Origin: Methanofollis liminatans DSM 4140
Lineage (GTDB): Archaea; Halobacteriota; Methanomicrobia; Methanomicrobiales; Methanofollaceae
NCBI RefSeq assembly: GCF_000275865.1
Contig: NZ_CM001555.1
Coordinates: 618,827 to 682,826 of the forward strand
Length of the DNA: 64,000 nt
Direction: 5' to 3'
Positions 1-9,374 of this stretch are shown piece after piece (position 1 is the first letter of the stretch; each line of letters begins with the position of its first letter). Under the pieces are notes generated by a model. It saw only the letters and a list, made by a program, of their open reading frames with translations, was not told the DNA's origin and ran no database searches. The position numbers and the translations under genes were made by a program.

Positions 1-182
1 TCATCTCGATTTTCAGGAACCCTCACGCTCTCAGCGCGAAGATTTGGAACTCGTTCTGTGAGTGGAGCGGACACTGCCTGGGGGTTGCACCCCGGACCCC
101 TGCATGCGATTGCCCTGGATATGCAGGGAACGGGCAGGGCGGTGTGGTTCTCGATGAAAATTCTTGATGGACGTGCCGGAGT
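1..182 (-). repeat. Dispersed repeat, left copy
   Basis: Read on the minus strand, this segment aligns by eye with 54294-54475 on the plus strand. The best-matching blocks are at 5-47 here and 54431-54469 there (shared core GAGCGTGAGGGTT). Other shared blocks are CCCTGCATATCCAGGG-like and a GGGGTGCAAC block. Indels separate the blocks. No convincing gene lies in 1-628, and short open frames here have no recognisable product. The function is unknown. Confidence 0.6.
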
Positions 183-628
183 GTTTTGTGGGTTCCTACC
201 CCAATCGCAGTTTCGAGGGGCAGCAGGCCCTCGGCAGAGGCACACAGGCCCCCATCTGCTTTCGGAAACTGCTGGGCGAATGGCCTCGCCCAGACCATCC
301 CGGAGCCTGGTTCCACGATAAAGGGAAGATCTATCATACCCTCACCAGGGCACCTTCAAGCGATCTCGATCGTTGTTGGAGAGGAGCTTTTTAACAAAGC
401 CGGATAATCCTATTTTTTGACGCGTCGATCTTCTTCTGACCCCGCTCAGGTGAATTGGCTCCTTCTCTATTGATTGCGGAGAGATGTGTGCAGCCCTATC
501 TCGATCCCGCCTCCGCCTTCCCGTTCCAATCGGCACCGTGGGGTGAACCCCTATTGTCCGAATGGTTGCTGTGTTCGATCAAGGGCCGGGTTGCCCCTCT
601 TTTTTTCACCTGAGAGCGGGCTTACGGG

Positions 629-635
629 AAAAAAA
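629..635 (-). terminator. T-run terminator of beta-propeller gene
   Basis: Seven consecutive T on the minus strand lie six bases after the stop codon of the propeller gene. This is typical of archaeal intrinsic termination. Confidence 0.6.
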
Positions 636-640
636 GGTAG

Positions 641-1930
641 TTATCGCCGCCGCAGCAGCAGGACCGCTGCAGCAATGGCCGCCGCCCCGAGGGCTGCAAA
701 GGGCGTGGCCGCGGCCTCTGTCGGTGTCGTCTCTGTCGGTGCTGTCGGGTTCAGCGTGGCGTTCACCGTCACCGTCGCCCCGGCAGAGACCGAAACGTTG
801 CCCGTCCATGGCTCAAAACCCTGGCGTTGCAGGAAAACGGCATAGTTCCCTGGCACAAGATCCTGGAGGGTGAGCGGGGTGATCCCCATATACCTGTTGT
901 CCAGGTAGATCTCCGCCCCTGAAGGTGAGGAGGCGATGGAAAGGGCCCCGGTCTCGATCCCTGTTGTCGTCGGCACCGTCGTGGACACCGTCGTGGTCTG
1001 GACTGGCGACTCGACGGTGAAGGTCCGCACCAGATTGTCGTCCCCGCCGAAGGCGAGATGCTTCCCGTCTGCAGAGATCGCCGCACCTCTGACTGAAGTC
1101 CCGATCGCCTGGTTCCATATAACCAGTCCGTTCCGGTCGAAGAGATAGGCGTTCTGGTCGAGCGAACCGGCAGCAATCCATTCGCCACCCTCGCTCACCG
1201 AAACCGCACTCACCGATCCCCGCGTCGGGGTGCTCCAGAGGAGGGTGCCGTCCCGGTCATAGAGGTAGACCTTTGTGTCGGCCGATCCTGCGGCGACATA
1301 CTTTCCGTCAGGAGAGAGGGCGACGGCGAGGACGTTGGCGAATAAGACACGAGACCAGAGGAGTTTTCCTGTCTGATCGAAGAGATAGACCCGGTCGTCG
1401 TTGGACCCGGCGGCGATCAGACCGGCGTCGGGTGTGATGGCGGCGGCGAGGACGTCGTCCCCGGTCATATAGGACCACGCAGATGCCCCGGTGCCATCGA
1501 AGAGATGGACCCGGTCGTCCGAACCTCCGACGGCGACATAGGCCCCACCGTCCGCAACCCCCACGCCGTATATCCGGGTGGGCAGGACCGTGCTCCAGCG
1601 CAGATCTCCATTGACGTCATAGAGATAGACCCTGTTGTCGCTCCCTCCCGCACCCACGGCGCTCCCGTCAGGTGCGATGGAGACGGCGCCTAATGCTGCC
1701 GCTGCTCCTTTCTGCCACTGGACCGCACCTCCGGCGCCTATCAGGGTCGTCTTTGCATCGTCGCCGCCCGCGACGACCAGCCCCCCGTCTCCGGAGATAG
1801 AGACCGACCGCACGGTTGCCTGGCTCGTATAGGTCCAGTCAGGGGAGACCGTGACCGCCATTGCCGTGCAGCACAGAATGCCGAGCGCGGCAGCGATCAG
1901 GAGGGCCCTGACGATAGTTTGCTGTGTCAT
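641..1930 (-). CDS. Exported WD40/PQQ-like beta-propeller protein with PEGA domain
   Basis: A 429-residue surface protein. The start at 1930 (MTQQTIV) is preferred to an upstream ATG at 2020 because the signal peptide begins directly there (hydrophobic residues 7-25). Residues about 30-315 hold roughly seven repeats of about 40 residues with the theme GGxDxxVYLFDxxG, which suggests a seven-bladed propeller. A PEGA domain follows (about 327-394, SPSGAEIYLDN and GITPLTL). The C-terminus has a Thr/Pro-rich linker and one hydrophobic segment ending in LLLRRR, like archaeal CTERM-type anchors. It probably sits outside the membrane. Ligand unknown. Confidence 0.85.
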   Translation of the reverse strand: MTQQTIVRALLIAAALGILCCTAMAVTVSPDWTYTSQATVRSVSISGDGGLVVAGGDDAKTTLIGAGGAVQWQKGAAAALGAVSIAPDGSAVGAGGSDNRVYLYDVNGDLRWSTVLPTRIYGVGVADGGAYVAVGGSDDRVHLFDGTGASAWSYMTGDDVLAAAITPDAGLIAAGSNDDRVYLFDQTGKLLWSRVLFANVLAVALSPDGKYVAAGSADTKVYLYDRDGTLLWSTPTRGSVSAVSVSEGGEWIAAGSLDQNAYLFDRNGLVIWNQAIGTSVRGAAISADGKHLAFGGDDNLVRTFTVESPVQTTTVSTTVPTTTGIETGALSIASSPSGAEIYLDNRYMGITPLTLQDLVPGNYAVFLQRQGFEPWTGNVSVSAGATVTVNATLNPTAPTETTPTEAAATPFAALGAAAIAAAVLLLRRR

Positions 1931-2016
1931 GGAAGGGAGTATCTGGATCCTTCTATTTATCTTGCGGGGGTTGAAAGCGGTGGGGGGGAAGTCCTTCGAA
2001 AGAAGTGCAGGGCAGT

Positions 2017-2538
2017 TCACATGCGGCGCACCAGAAACGCCCCGACGCCGATGCCGAAGACGGCGACAACCAGGCTGCAGGGCATCTGCGCCGGTGCGGT
2101 CTCAGGCGTCGTCGCCGTGGCTGTTGTTTCCGCAGTCGTCACGGGTGTCGTGATCTCGCTCACCGTCTCTTCGGTGATGGTGAACCCTCCGCTCGTCTCT
2201 GTCCCGCTCTCCATGTGGGTGACCGTCACCAGATAGGTATCAGGCGGGAGGGGGGTTTTGACGGTGAATGTCCATACGTTATACGGGCTCCCCTCCTCCA
2301 CGATCACGGTGCCCGATGCCCCGGAAAACTTTTCTGGCTCGCTCTTATCTGTCGGGGTGAAGGAGGCGGAGACGACCTCCACCAGCAAAATATTCTCCGC
2401 TGCCAGGTTCGTCGTTCCACCGACGATCACTGTACCGTTCTCCCCGCCGGCAACCGTCGAGATCTCCACCCATCCAGCCGCCGCCACCGATACGGGCAGG
2501 CAGGCGAGGATGAGGATCATGAGTGCCATCGTGCGCAT
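2017..2538 (-). CDS. Secreted surface protein with C-terminal anchor, unknown function
   Basis: A 173-residue protein. It has a signal peptide (residues 1-20, cleavage near VAAA-GW), a beta-rich ectodomain containing TYLVTVTHMESG, a Thr/Ala-rich stalk (about 125-147), and a C-terminal hydrophobic helix ending FLVRRM. The architecture resembles the Methanomicrobiales family in which an immunoglobulin-like domain binds at the cell surface, but I do not recognise the domain. It lies just upstream of the propeller gene on the same strand, with the same anchor style, so the two may act together. Confidence 0.75.
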   Translation of the reverse strand: MRTMALMILILACLPVSVAAAGWVEISTVAGGENGTVIVGGTTNLAAENILLVEVVSASFTPTDKSEPEKFSGASGTVIVEEGSPYNVWTFTVKTPLPPDTYLVTVTHMESGTETSGGFTITEETVSEITTPVTTAETTATATTPETAPAQMPCSLVVAVFGIGVGAFLVRRM

Positions 2539-2646
2539 GGGGGGTGATGGCGCTTCATGGGTATTAATGATCTGGTCATTCCTGCCAGCGAGCCCAATGA
2601 AGATCGCTGTGGATGAGATCGCAGAAAAAAGAACGGAGTATTTCCT

Positions 2647-4326
2647 TCACCGGTGGGTGAAGTAGCAGAGCACGCCTGCCTCGTCGGCGCGATCGACCCT
2701 GACAAATCCGAACCGCTCGAACTGGACGGTCCTGCCCTCATACCCGGCGACCTGGGGCTCGCACACCCCGCTCACCTCGCCCTCGGGCGTCAGCACCCGG
2801 CAGGGGATGCCGTAGCCTTCGGGGAGCCACTGTATGATCGGGGCCTTTGCCGCTCTCGCCGCCGCGAGATCGTCGCCGGCGTATTCGGCCTGACCGACGC
2901 CGGTCATCCTGATGTTGAAGAGATCTTTCATCCGGACGAGGGCCGCGCCCTCGGTCTCGGCCTGCGGCAGCACCGCTGCGCCCGCAAAGGCGATCTCTCT
3001 GACACCCCGTGCGGCATCCCCGGGATAGAGCGGGATCTGTGCGACCTGCTCCGGGGCCCCCTCGATCCTGACCGAGACCGGATCAGGGACGAAGAAGAAG
3101 CGGTCAGAGACATGATCGATGACCGCCTTGTTCTTGGCGTAGAGGTTCTCCCAGGAGAAGGAGATATCGGTCTCCCCGATTCCGATCTCCACGACCGCCT
3201 CCCGCACCGCCTCGGGCTTGATGCCGCGGCGTGCGATCGCCCGCAGGGTGCCGAGGTGAATGTCGTCCCACCCGGTATAGGTTCCGGCGTTGATCCCCTC
3301 GCGCATCGACGATGTGGAGAGCACGACCCCCTCGATACCCATGCGCCCGTAATGGCGGTACACCGGTGGCCTCCAGCCGAAATAATCGTAGATATACCGC
3401 TGGCGCCGGGTGTTGGCGATATGGTCCTTCCCCCGGATCACATGGGTGATCCCGAGGAGGTGATCGTCTATAACGACCGAGAAGTTCATCAACGGATAGA
3501 CCCTCGCCTCGATCCGCGGGTGGTGGGGCGTGTCCACGATCCTGAAGATGGAGAAGTCCCGCATCGCCGGGTCAGGATGGGCCAGATCGGTCTTCACCCG
3601 CACTGTCACCTGCCCCTCGGCGAAATCGCCGCCGAGCATCCGGTCCCAGAGGGCGAGGTTCTCCTCGATCGAATGAGAGCGGCATGGACAGGCCTTCTGT
3701 TTGATCTTCAGGTCGCGGAAATATTCGGCGTCGCAGGTGCAGACATACGCGCCGCCGATCTCGATGAGTTTCCTGCCCAGATCGTAGTAGACCTCCATCC
3801 GGTCGCTCTGATAGACAATATCGGTGATGCCGAGCCCCATCCACTCGATGTCCTCCTGCACCATCTGGTAGGCATCAGGGTCGACCCGCCTGGGGTCGGT
3901 GTCCTCGATCCGCAGCACGTAGCGGCCGCCATAGCGTTTCACATAGGCGTCGTTCAGGAAGGCGGCCCTCGCATGGCCGAGGTGAAGAGGCCCTGACGGG
4001 TTGGGGGCAAAGCGCATCACCACGCCGCCCTCGGCCTCCTCAAGGGGGGGGAGCTCCTTTGACCGGTCCTTCTTCCCGCTGTTCGTTTCGCCGGCGAGTT
4101 CAGGAGCGAGTTCCTCCAGCCGCGCCTTCCATGCCTCGGGCGGCATCCCTGCCACCTCGTCGAGCACCTCTGTGAGCACGCCCGGGATCTCTTTTGCATG
4201 CGGGCGGAGCTCAGGGTGGGCGCCGAGCACCTTGCCCATGACCGCCTTTGGATTCGGCACATTGCCGTACTTCACGGCATTCTGGAGCGCGTAGACATAC
4301 AGGACCCTTCTGACCCCTGCATCCAT
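2647..4326 (-). CDS. gltX: Glutamyl-tRNA synthetase (archaeal type)
   Basis: A 559-residue class I synthetase that charges tRNA(Glu), and in archaea also feeds Gln-tRNA formation by transamidation. The HIGH-class motif reads PNPSGPLHLGHARAA at about residue 110. The second signature is the variant LSTSSMREGI, in place of KMSKS, near residue 345. A cysteine-rich insertion (CTCDAEYF, ACPCRSH) in the middle is consistent with zinc binding. The C-terminal beta-barrel anticodon domain is present. It is the last gene of the superoperon, 1 bp after idsA. The start ATG at 4326 gives the usual N-terminal helical extension of archaeal GluRS. Confidence 0.95.
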   Translation of the reverse strand: MDAGVRRVLYVYALQNAVKYGNVPNPKAVMGKVLGAHPELRPHAKEIPGVLTEVLDEVAGMPPEAWKARLEELAPELAGETNSGKKDRSKELPPLEEAEGGVVMRFAPNPSGPLHLGHARAAFLNDAYVKRYGGRYVLRIEDTDPRRVDPDAYQMVQEDIEWMGLGITDIVYQSDRMEVYYDLGRKLIEIGGAYVCTCDAEYFRDLKIKQKACPCRSHSIEENLALWDRMLGGDFAEGQVTVRVKTDLAHPDPAMRDFSIFRIVDTPHHPRIEARVYPLMNFSVVIDDHLLGITHVIRGKDHIANTRRQRYIYDYFGWRPPVYRHYGRMGIEGVVLSTSSMREGINAGTYTGWDDIHLGTLRAIARRGIKPEAVREAVVEIGIGETDISFSWENLYAKNKAVIDHVSDRFFFVPDPVSVRIEGAPEQVAQIPLYPGDAARGVREIAFAGAAVLPQAETEGAALVRMKDLFNIRMTGVGQAEYAGDDLAAARAAKAPIIQWLPEGYGIPCRVLTPEGEVSGVCEPQVAGYEGRTVQFERFGFVRVDRADEAGVLCYFTHR

Positions 4327-4327
4327 C

Positions 4328-5296
4328 CTAAAAACTCCGTGTCACGAAAAACTCTACGAGTTCGTCAAGGTACCTGCGCTGTTTCGAGTCGGGCAGCACT
4401 TTCAGAGACTGTCGGGCGTTCGCCACCTTCTCCGCGGCAATCTTGCGCACCTCTGCGATCACGCCGGCCTCCTCCAGCTCGGCGATGGCGGCGTCGACTT
4501 CGGCGGGCGAGAGCGGGCGGCGGTACTTCGCAAGGTCGAGCCCCTGCTCGCGGGCGATGATGGCGACGAGCGTCTGCTTCCCCTCGCGGAGATCCGAGCC
4601 CCGGTCCTTCCCGCTCTTCTCCGGAGGCGCCAGCAGATCGATGAGGTCGTCCTGGATCTGGAAGGCGATCCCGGCATTCATGCCGTACTGGTAGAGGGCG
4701 CTCACCTGCATGGCGTTTCCGCCGGCAAGAATCGCACCGATACCTGCCGAGGCAGCGTAGAGTGCCCCGGTCTTCTTTGCCGCCATCTCGATGTAATCTG
4801 CGGCCTCCACAGCATCTCCGGCCTTCTCGAAGGTCATGTCCAGGTGCTGCCCCTCGCAGATCTCCGCGCAGGTCCGTGCAAGCATGGCGACCGCCTTCAC
4901 CCTTGCCCGGTCCTCGGCAAGAGCATGGGTGAGGTACTCAAAGGCCTTTGCGTAGAGGACGTCGCCTGCCAGGATCGCCGTCGGCATGTCCCATTTTGTA
5001 TGGACCGTCGGCACGCCGCGGCGGGTGGCATCCCCGTCCATGATATCGTCGTGGACAAGGGTGAAGGTGTGCGTCATCTCAAGGGCGAGGGCGGCGCTCA
5101 TCAGGTCGTCCGAGCTCCCCGGTCTCACCGTCTCGGCCGCGAGGAGCAGCACCGCAGGACGCAGGCGTTTCCCGCCTGCAAGGAGCAGGTGAGCTCCGGC
5201 CTTATAAAGTTCGCCAAACACGTCTCCAAAATACCGGTCAAGGGCCATATCGACCGTGCCGGCGGTCGCCTCAAGATAGGTCTCCAGATCGTTCAT
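4328..5296 (-). CDS. idsA: Short-chain isoprenyl diphosphate synthase (FPP/GGPP synthase)
   Basis: A 322-residue trans-prenyltransferase making the C15/C20 diphosphates for archaeal ether lipids. The first aspartate-rich motif is DDIMDGDATRRG (about residues 80-90) and the second is DDLIDLL (about 215). Flanking Lys and Arg residues contact diphosphate (GGKRLRP near the N-terminus). It lies 12 bp after the RNase J gene and 1 bp before gltX. Together with fni, ipk and mvk upstream, it supplies the last steps of precursor synthesis. Product chain length cannot be read with certainty from the sequence. Confidence 0.95.
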   Translation of the reverse strand: MNDLETYLEATAGTVDMALDRYFGDVFGELYKAGAHLLLAGGKRLRPAVLLLAAETVRPGSSDDLMSAALALEMTHTFTLVHDDIMDGDATRRGVPTVHTKWDMPTAILAGDVLYAKAFEYLTHALAEDRARVKAVAMLARTCAEICEGQHLDMTFEKAGDAVEAADYIEMAAKKTGALYAASAGIGAILAGGNAMQVSALYQYGMNAGIAFQIQDDLIDLLAPPEKSGKDRGSDLREGKQTLVAIIAREQGLDLAKYRRPLSPAEVDAAIAELEEAGVIAEVRKIAAEKVANARQSLKVLPDSKQRRYLDELVEFFVTRSF

Positions 5297-5308
5297 GTCA
5301 ATCCTCCA

Positions 5309-6646
5309 TTATTTGAGCAGAAGCCGCTGCCCGTTCCTCAGCAGGTGGATATCGTTGTTCAGGGTATATCCGCACCCCTCGGCGAACTTCAGGTAGCCGC
5401 CGGTCATATCGATGTCCCCATGGGACGGGATGATGTGCTGGGGGTTTAAGAGATGGATCAATTCGTAGTGGTCCTCCCGGTAGGCATGGCCGCTCACGTG
5501 GAGCTCGTCGTGGATGCGTGCGCCCTTCATCCGCAGGAGCGTCTCGACGAGGTGGCGCTGGCCATAGTTCATCGGGTTTGGGATCACCTTTGCCGAGAAG
5601 AGGATCTTGTCGCCCTTCTCGACCTTGTATGGCGTGTCTCCCTGTGCAATCCTGGTCAGGATCGCCCCGGGCTCGCCCTGGTGGCCGGTGACGATCGGGA
5701 CGAACTTGTCCTTGCCGGTCTTTAAGATGTGACGAAGCGTCCGGTCCACCGTCCGCCTGTTCCCGAAGACCGAGAGCGTCGGCGGGAAAGAGACGAGTTT
5801 TAACTGCTCGGCGGTCGTGGAGTAGCGCTCCATCGAGCGGCCGAGGAGTACGGGCTTTCTCCCCATCTCATGGGCGCACTCGGCGATCGTCTTGATCCGC
5901 GAGATATGGGACGAGAAGGTCGAAACGATCATGGCGCCTTTGTCGTCCTCATAACTGGTCATCGTATCGCGCACCAGATCGCGGGCGATCCGCTCGCTCG
6001 GGCATCTCCCTTTCTTATCGATGTTCGTCGACTCGACGACGAGGGCGATCACGCCCTCCTTGCCGATCTGGCGGAGGCGGGCGAGGTCGGGCGGGTCGCC
6101 GAGCACCGGCGTCCGGTCGAGTTTGAAATCGTTTGCATAGACGATCGCCCCGTCCTTTGTGTGGAGGACAGCCATCACCGTATCGATGATCGAGTGCTGC
6201 ATCTTGACAAATTCCAGGGTGATGTTCTGGGAGATGCGGAAGCGCTGGCCGGGCCGCAGGACCTGCACCTTGTTGTTCACCCCGAACTTCTGCTCGCCCT
6301 GGATCTGCTGTTTGATCAGCTCGACCGTGTAGGGCGTCCCGATGATCGGAGCGTTGTACCGGTGCGCGAGCTTCGGGATCGCCCCGATATGGTCGAGGTG
6401 GCCGTGCGTGCAGACGATCGCCTTCACGCTCCCCTCGACGGTGTTCATCATCGTGTCGTCGGGGATCGCCTTCATCTCGATCAGGTCGAGGGAGTGCATG
6501 TTCTCGAGTTCGGCATCCTCGTGGATCATGATCTGGTCGAGCCTGATGCCCATATCGAAGATGACGATCTCCTTTCCGCAGCGGACGGCGGTCATGTTTC
6601 GACCGACTTCGTTGTAGCCGCCCACTGCAACAATTTCAATATCCAT
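5309..6646 (-). CDS. rnj: Archaeal RNase J (beta-CASP metallo-beta-lactamase ribonuclease)
   Basis: A 445-residue metallo-beta-lactamase fold enzyme with the zinc motif THGHLDHIGAIPKL near residue 80. Later come the beta-CASP and C-terminal motifs (SGHAYREDHYELI and PSHGDIDMTGG). The archaeal aRNase J family has 5'-3' exonuclease activity on RNA. The position between fni and idsA is the common euryarchaeal arrangement, which is why the gene is sometimes misread as an isoprenoid enzyme. The start ATG at 6646 leads straight into the first beta strand (MDIEIVAVGG). Confidence 0.93.
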   Translation of the reverse strand: MDIEIVAVGGYNEVGRNMTAVRCGKEIVIFDMGIRLDQIMIHEDAELENMHSLDLIEMKAIPDDTMMNTVEGSVKAIVCTHGHLDHIGAIPKLAHRYNAPIIGTPYTVELIKQQIQGEQKFGVNNKVQVLRPGQRFRISQNITLEFVKMQHSIIDTVMAVLHTKDGAIVYANDFKLDRTPVLGDPPDLARLRQIGKEGVIALVVESTNIDKKGRCPSERIARDLVRDTMTSYEDDKGAMIVSTFSSHISRIKTIAECAHEMGRKPVLLGRSMERYSTTAEQLKLVSFPPTLSVFGNRRTVDRTLRHILKTGKDKFVPIVTGHQGEPGAILTRIAQGDTPYKVEKGDKILFSAKVIPNPMNYGQRHLVETLLRMKGARIHDELHVSGHAYREDHYELIHLLNPQHIIPSHGDIDMTGGYLKFAEGCGYTLNNDIHLLRNGQRLLLK

Positions 6647-6664
6647 TTTTTATCTCCTATTTAT

Positions 6665-7708
6665 CTAAATTTCAAGCATCTGGCGTGTTTTTCCCGTAAT
6701 ATAGGTCCGTGCCTTTGCAAGATCCGTAATGCTGCCGGATCCTGTCAGGAACATCGCCGCGCGCACCTCTCGCAGGATTGTGCCGACCGCGGCTTCGAGA
6801 GCCTCATCGCTCTGCATCGCAGGGCGCAGGAAAGGAAGCGCCATCCCGCCAAGGCTGGCACCGAGTGCAATCGCCTTCGCGACATCGATCCCGCTCCGCA
6901 CGCCGCCGGTGGCGATCACCGGGCCGGTGCCGCCCACCTCGCCGAGGCTGACCACTGTCGGGATGCCCCAGTCGAGGAAGCGCTCACCGAGTGACCGCAG
7001 GCCTTCGTCTTCGGTCCGCTCCACCTCGACTGCCGCCCATGAGGTGCCGCCTGCGCCGCCGAGATCGATCGCTGCGGCGCCCGCACCCCAGATGAGACGC
7101 GCAGTCTCCCTGGATATGCCTGCCCCGGTTTCTTTGACGATCACCGGCGTTTTAAAGTCTTCGCAGAGCTCGGCGATGGCCGCAAGGCAGCCGCGTGCAT
7201 CGTGATCGCCTTCAGGCTGGATCGCCTCCTGCAGGAAATTGAGGTGGATACAGAGGGCATCGGCATCGATCATCTCGACCGCCAGCTCAGCCCATCCGGC
7301 ACCATGATCGCGCACCTGCACCGCGCCGAGATTGGCGCAGAGAAAGGCGTTGGGCGCTTCGTCCCGGACGACCGAGAAACTCTCGGCCACGTCAGGGTGT
7401 TCGAGCGCTGCGCGCTGGGATCCTACACCCAGGCCGAGACCGAACATTCCGGCGACCCGTGCGAGTCTCCGGTTTACTTCGGTCGTTGCGGGGTGACCGC
7501 CGGTCATTGCGGCGATAAAAATAGGCGCGCCGAGAGAGGCGCCGAGGAATTCTGTCTCCAGTCTGATGTCTTCGAGATCCTGCTCCGGCAGGGCCTCATG
7601 CACCAGCCTGACGTCCTCGAAGCCTGCGCTGCCCGCCTCAACCTCGTGCTCGCAGCAGATCCGGAGGTGGTCCAGCTTCCGCGAGGACGTCTGCGTATTC
7701 TTTCTGAT
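6665..7708 (-). CDS. fni: Type 2 isopentenyl-diphosphate delta-isomerase, probable ATC start
   Basis: An FMN-dependent isomerase converting IPP to DMAPP. Signatures are MTGGHP, the FMN-site segment IVKETGAG, and GGVRSGIDVAKAIALGA near the C-terminus. The first in-frame usual start is a GTG at 7603, but it lies inside the conserved N-terminus: the frame upstream reads SSRKLDHLRICCEHEVEAG, typical of the family. That frame is open up to a TGA at 7748-7750 and contains no ATG, GTG or TTG. A strong GGAGGA (7715-7720) sits seven bases before an ATC at 7708, which I take as the start (347 residues). A conventional annotation would give 6665-7603. A sequencing error or a frameshift from the ATG at 7751 are alternatives. 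Confidence 0.85.
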   Translation of the reverse strand: MRKNTQTSSRKLDHLRICCEHEVEAGSAGFEDVRLVHEALPEQDLEDIRLETEFLGASLGAPIFIAAMTGGHPATTEVNRRLARVAGMFGLGLGVGSQRAALEHPDVAESFSVVRDEAPNAFLCANLGAVQVRDHGAGWAELAVEMIDADALCIHLNFLQEAIQPEGDHDARGCLAAIAELCEDFKTPVIVKETGAGISRETARLIWGAGAAAIDLGGAGGTSWAAVEVERTEDEGLRSLGERFLDWGIPTVVSLGEVGGTGPVIATGGVRSGIDVAKAIALGASLGGMALPFLRPAMQSDEALEAAVGTILREVRAAMFLTGSGSITDLAKARTYITGKTRQMLEI

Positions 7709-7755
7709 AGAGATTCCTCCGTTGTTGTTTGCTGGTGTGCCTGGTCGTCATGCTG

Positions 7756-8511
7756 TTATCTTCTGACGATCGTTCCGCTGTGGTCTTTCCCATCAAGGAA
7801 ATCAGCGGTGCGGGAGATGTGAAATATATGCGACTCGATCCCCTCGTCCGCAAGTGCAAGGAGTTCGTTGATCTTTCCCTTCATCCCGCCGGTGACGTCG
7901 GTGTTCTCTGAACACCCGATAGACAGATGTCTGACTGTATCCCTTGTGATCGCCGGTACCACCGCGCCGCCGTCGAGGACGCCCGCGACATCGGTTGCAA
8001 GCCCGACCCGCCCTGCCCTCAGGGCAACGGCAAGGTACCGGATGATCTGATCGCCTGAAATGATGCAGGCACCGCGGCTCATGTCCGTCACCACGTCCCC
8101 GTGAAGGACCGGGGTGATGCCGAGCCGTACCAGTTGAGTAATAGATATGCACTCACAGGATATGAGCTGTCCGTTGTCTGCATGACACCCCGCGAGGGGG
8201 TGGATACCCACGGCATCGACGCCGTTCGCTCTCAGCGCCGCAACAACGGCCCGGTTCAGGGCGGCGACCGCCTCATGGGTGACGGCGACGCCTGCTCGGT
8301 TCTCCGGGCCGACCCCATCCTGGATACGGTAGTGTTTTGCCTCGGGGTGGCCGCAGGAGCCAGCCCCATGGACGATGATGAGGCGCTGCTCGGGGCGCTG
8401 TGCGATCACGCCGGCAATCTCTGCGAGGCGCGCATGGTCGATCGCTCCGCTGCCTCCCTTGTCGGTGACGACGCTTCCCCCGAGCTTCAGCAGTGTAATC
8501 TCTCTATTCAT
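7756..8511 (-). CDS. ipk: Isopentenyl phosphate kinase
   Basis: A 251-residue amino acid kinase-fold enzyme that phosphorylates isopentenyl phosphate to IPP in the archaeal mevalonate pathway. It shows the N-terminal LLKLGGSVVTDK and the HGAGSCGHPEAKHY segment containing the substrate-site histidine. A glycine-rich TGGMKGKI stretch lies near the C-terminus. The start MNREITLL at 8511 overlaps the mevalonate kinase stop by 8 bp, which favours it over upstream in-frame starts. The stop is four bases before an ATG at 7751 in another frame. Confidence 0.94.
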   Translation of the reverse strand: MNREITLLKLGGSVVTDKGGSGAIDHARLAEIAGVIAQRPEQRLIIVHGAGSCGHPEAKHYRIQDGVGPENRAGVAVTHEAVAALNRAVVAALRANGVDAVGIHPLAGCHADNGQLISCECISITQLVRLGITPVLHGDVVTDMSRGACIISGDQIIRYLAVALRAGRVGLATDVAGVLDGGAVVPAITRDTVRHLSIGCSENTDVTGGMKGKINELLALADEGIESHIFHISRTADFLDGKDHSGTIVRR

Positions 8512-9373
8512 TTTTCTCTCTGCGTATTCCTTCGGTGTCGATGGTGGTGATGATCGAGCGTGCCCCGGTGGCGTCCATTGCGCCTGCCACCCTGCTCTTT
8601 GCGTGTTTGGGGCAGAGTGCAACCATGCACCCGCCGCCGCCGGCGCCGGTTATCTTTGCTCCGAACGCCCCTGTAGCCCTGGCGGTGAGCACGAGCTTTG
8701 AAAGGGCCGGGTGTCCAACGCCGATGGCGTCGAGCAGGGCGTGGTTAACGTCCATGCACTGGCCGAGCTGCTGGGGTTTGTTCATGCTTTTTATTGCCTT
8801 CATGGTCACCGCGCCGATGGCGTCGAGGATCGGGTTGATGATCTCAGGATTGCGCTGCCGCTCCTGCGCCACATGCTCAACCATCTTTGAGGTGGAGTGG
8901 GAGACCAGGCTGTTGCCGATGATCAGATGAAAGTTCTGGGGGGGAAGGCGCCGTTTCGAATCGCCGGTGATCAGCACGATCCCCCCGAAGGTCGTTACAT
9001 AGGTGTCGGTGGGGCTTGCCCGTCCCTTCTGGACCTTCTTCTCGATCGCGTAGGCGCGCTCGGCGATCTCTTCTCTGGTGAACCCGAGATTGAACTCCTC
9101 TGATATCGCTGCAAGGGTGGCCGCCGTCACCGCCGCCGATGAACCGAGGCCAGAAGAACTCGGGAGCTGGGACCTGATATAAACGCTTCCCTGCACGCCG
9201 GTCGAACGGAAACACTCTTCGATATAGGGCGAGCGCGCATGCGGGGGGTTCCGGCTTTTTCTGACCGTCACGGCGACCCTGGGTTTGATCGCCATGGCAA
9301 CGCCTGGTTTACCATATACAACGGCGTGTTCGCCGAAAAGAAAAACTTTGCCGGGAGCGCTCCAGGTAGCCAC
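8504..9373 (-). CDS. mvk: Mevalonate kinase
   Basis: A 289-residue GHMP kinase making 5-phosphomevalonate. Motifs: N-terminal SAPGKVFLFGEHAVVYG, the ATP-binding LPSSSGLGSSAAVTAA near residue 70-85, and C-terminal KITGAGGGGCMVAL. It overlaps ipk by 8 bp and follows the MEMO gene after 1 bp. No phosphomevalonate kinase or diphosphomevalonate decarboxylase is nearby, consistent with the archaeal modified pathway that ends in IPK. Confidence 0.95.
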   Translation of the reverse strand: MATWSAPGKVFLFGEHAVVYGKPGVAMAIKPRVAVTVRKSRNPPHARSPYIEECFRSTGVQGSVYIRSQLPSSSGLGSSAAVTAATLAAISEEFNLGFTREEIAERAYAIEKKVQKGRASPTDTYVTTFGGIVLITGDSKRRLPPQNFHLIIGNSLVSHSTSKMVEHVAQERQRNPEIINPILDAIGAVTMKAIKSMNKPQQLGQCMDVNHALLDAIGVGHPALSKLVLTARATGAFGAKITGAGGGGCMVALCPKHAKSRVAGAMDATGARSIITTIDTEGIRREKNE

Positions 9374-9374
9374 G

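Noticed and set aside
1-628. Possible small genes in the left end
   Set aside because: The short frames show no family motifs and no ribosome sites, and overlap a repeat shared with a clearly non-coding region at 54.3 kb.
2653-3996. A 447-codon plus-strand open frame opposite gltX
   Set aside because: It is the antisense of a clear GluRS. Biased third positions in GC-rich archaeal genes leave long open complements. The translation has no recognisable domains.
7638-7751. A small separate gene starting at the ATG just after ipk (MTTRHTSKQQ...)
   Set aside because: It overlaps the conserved N-terminus of fni in another frame and has no family features. It is kept only as a possible frameshift start.
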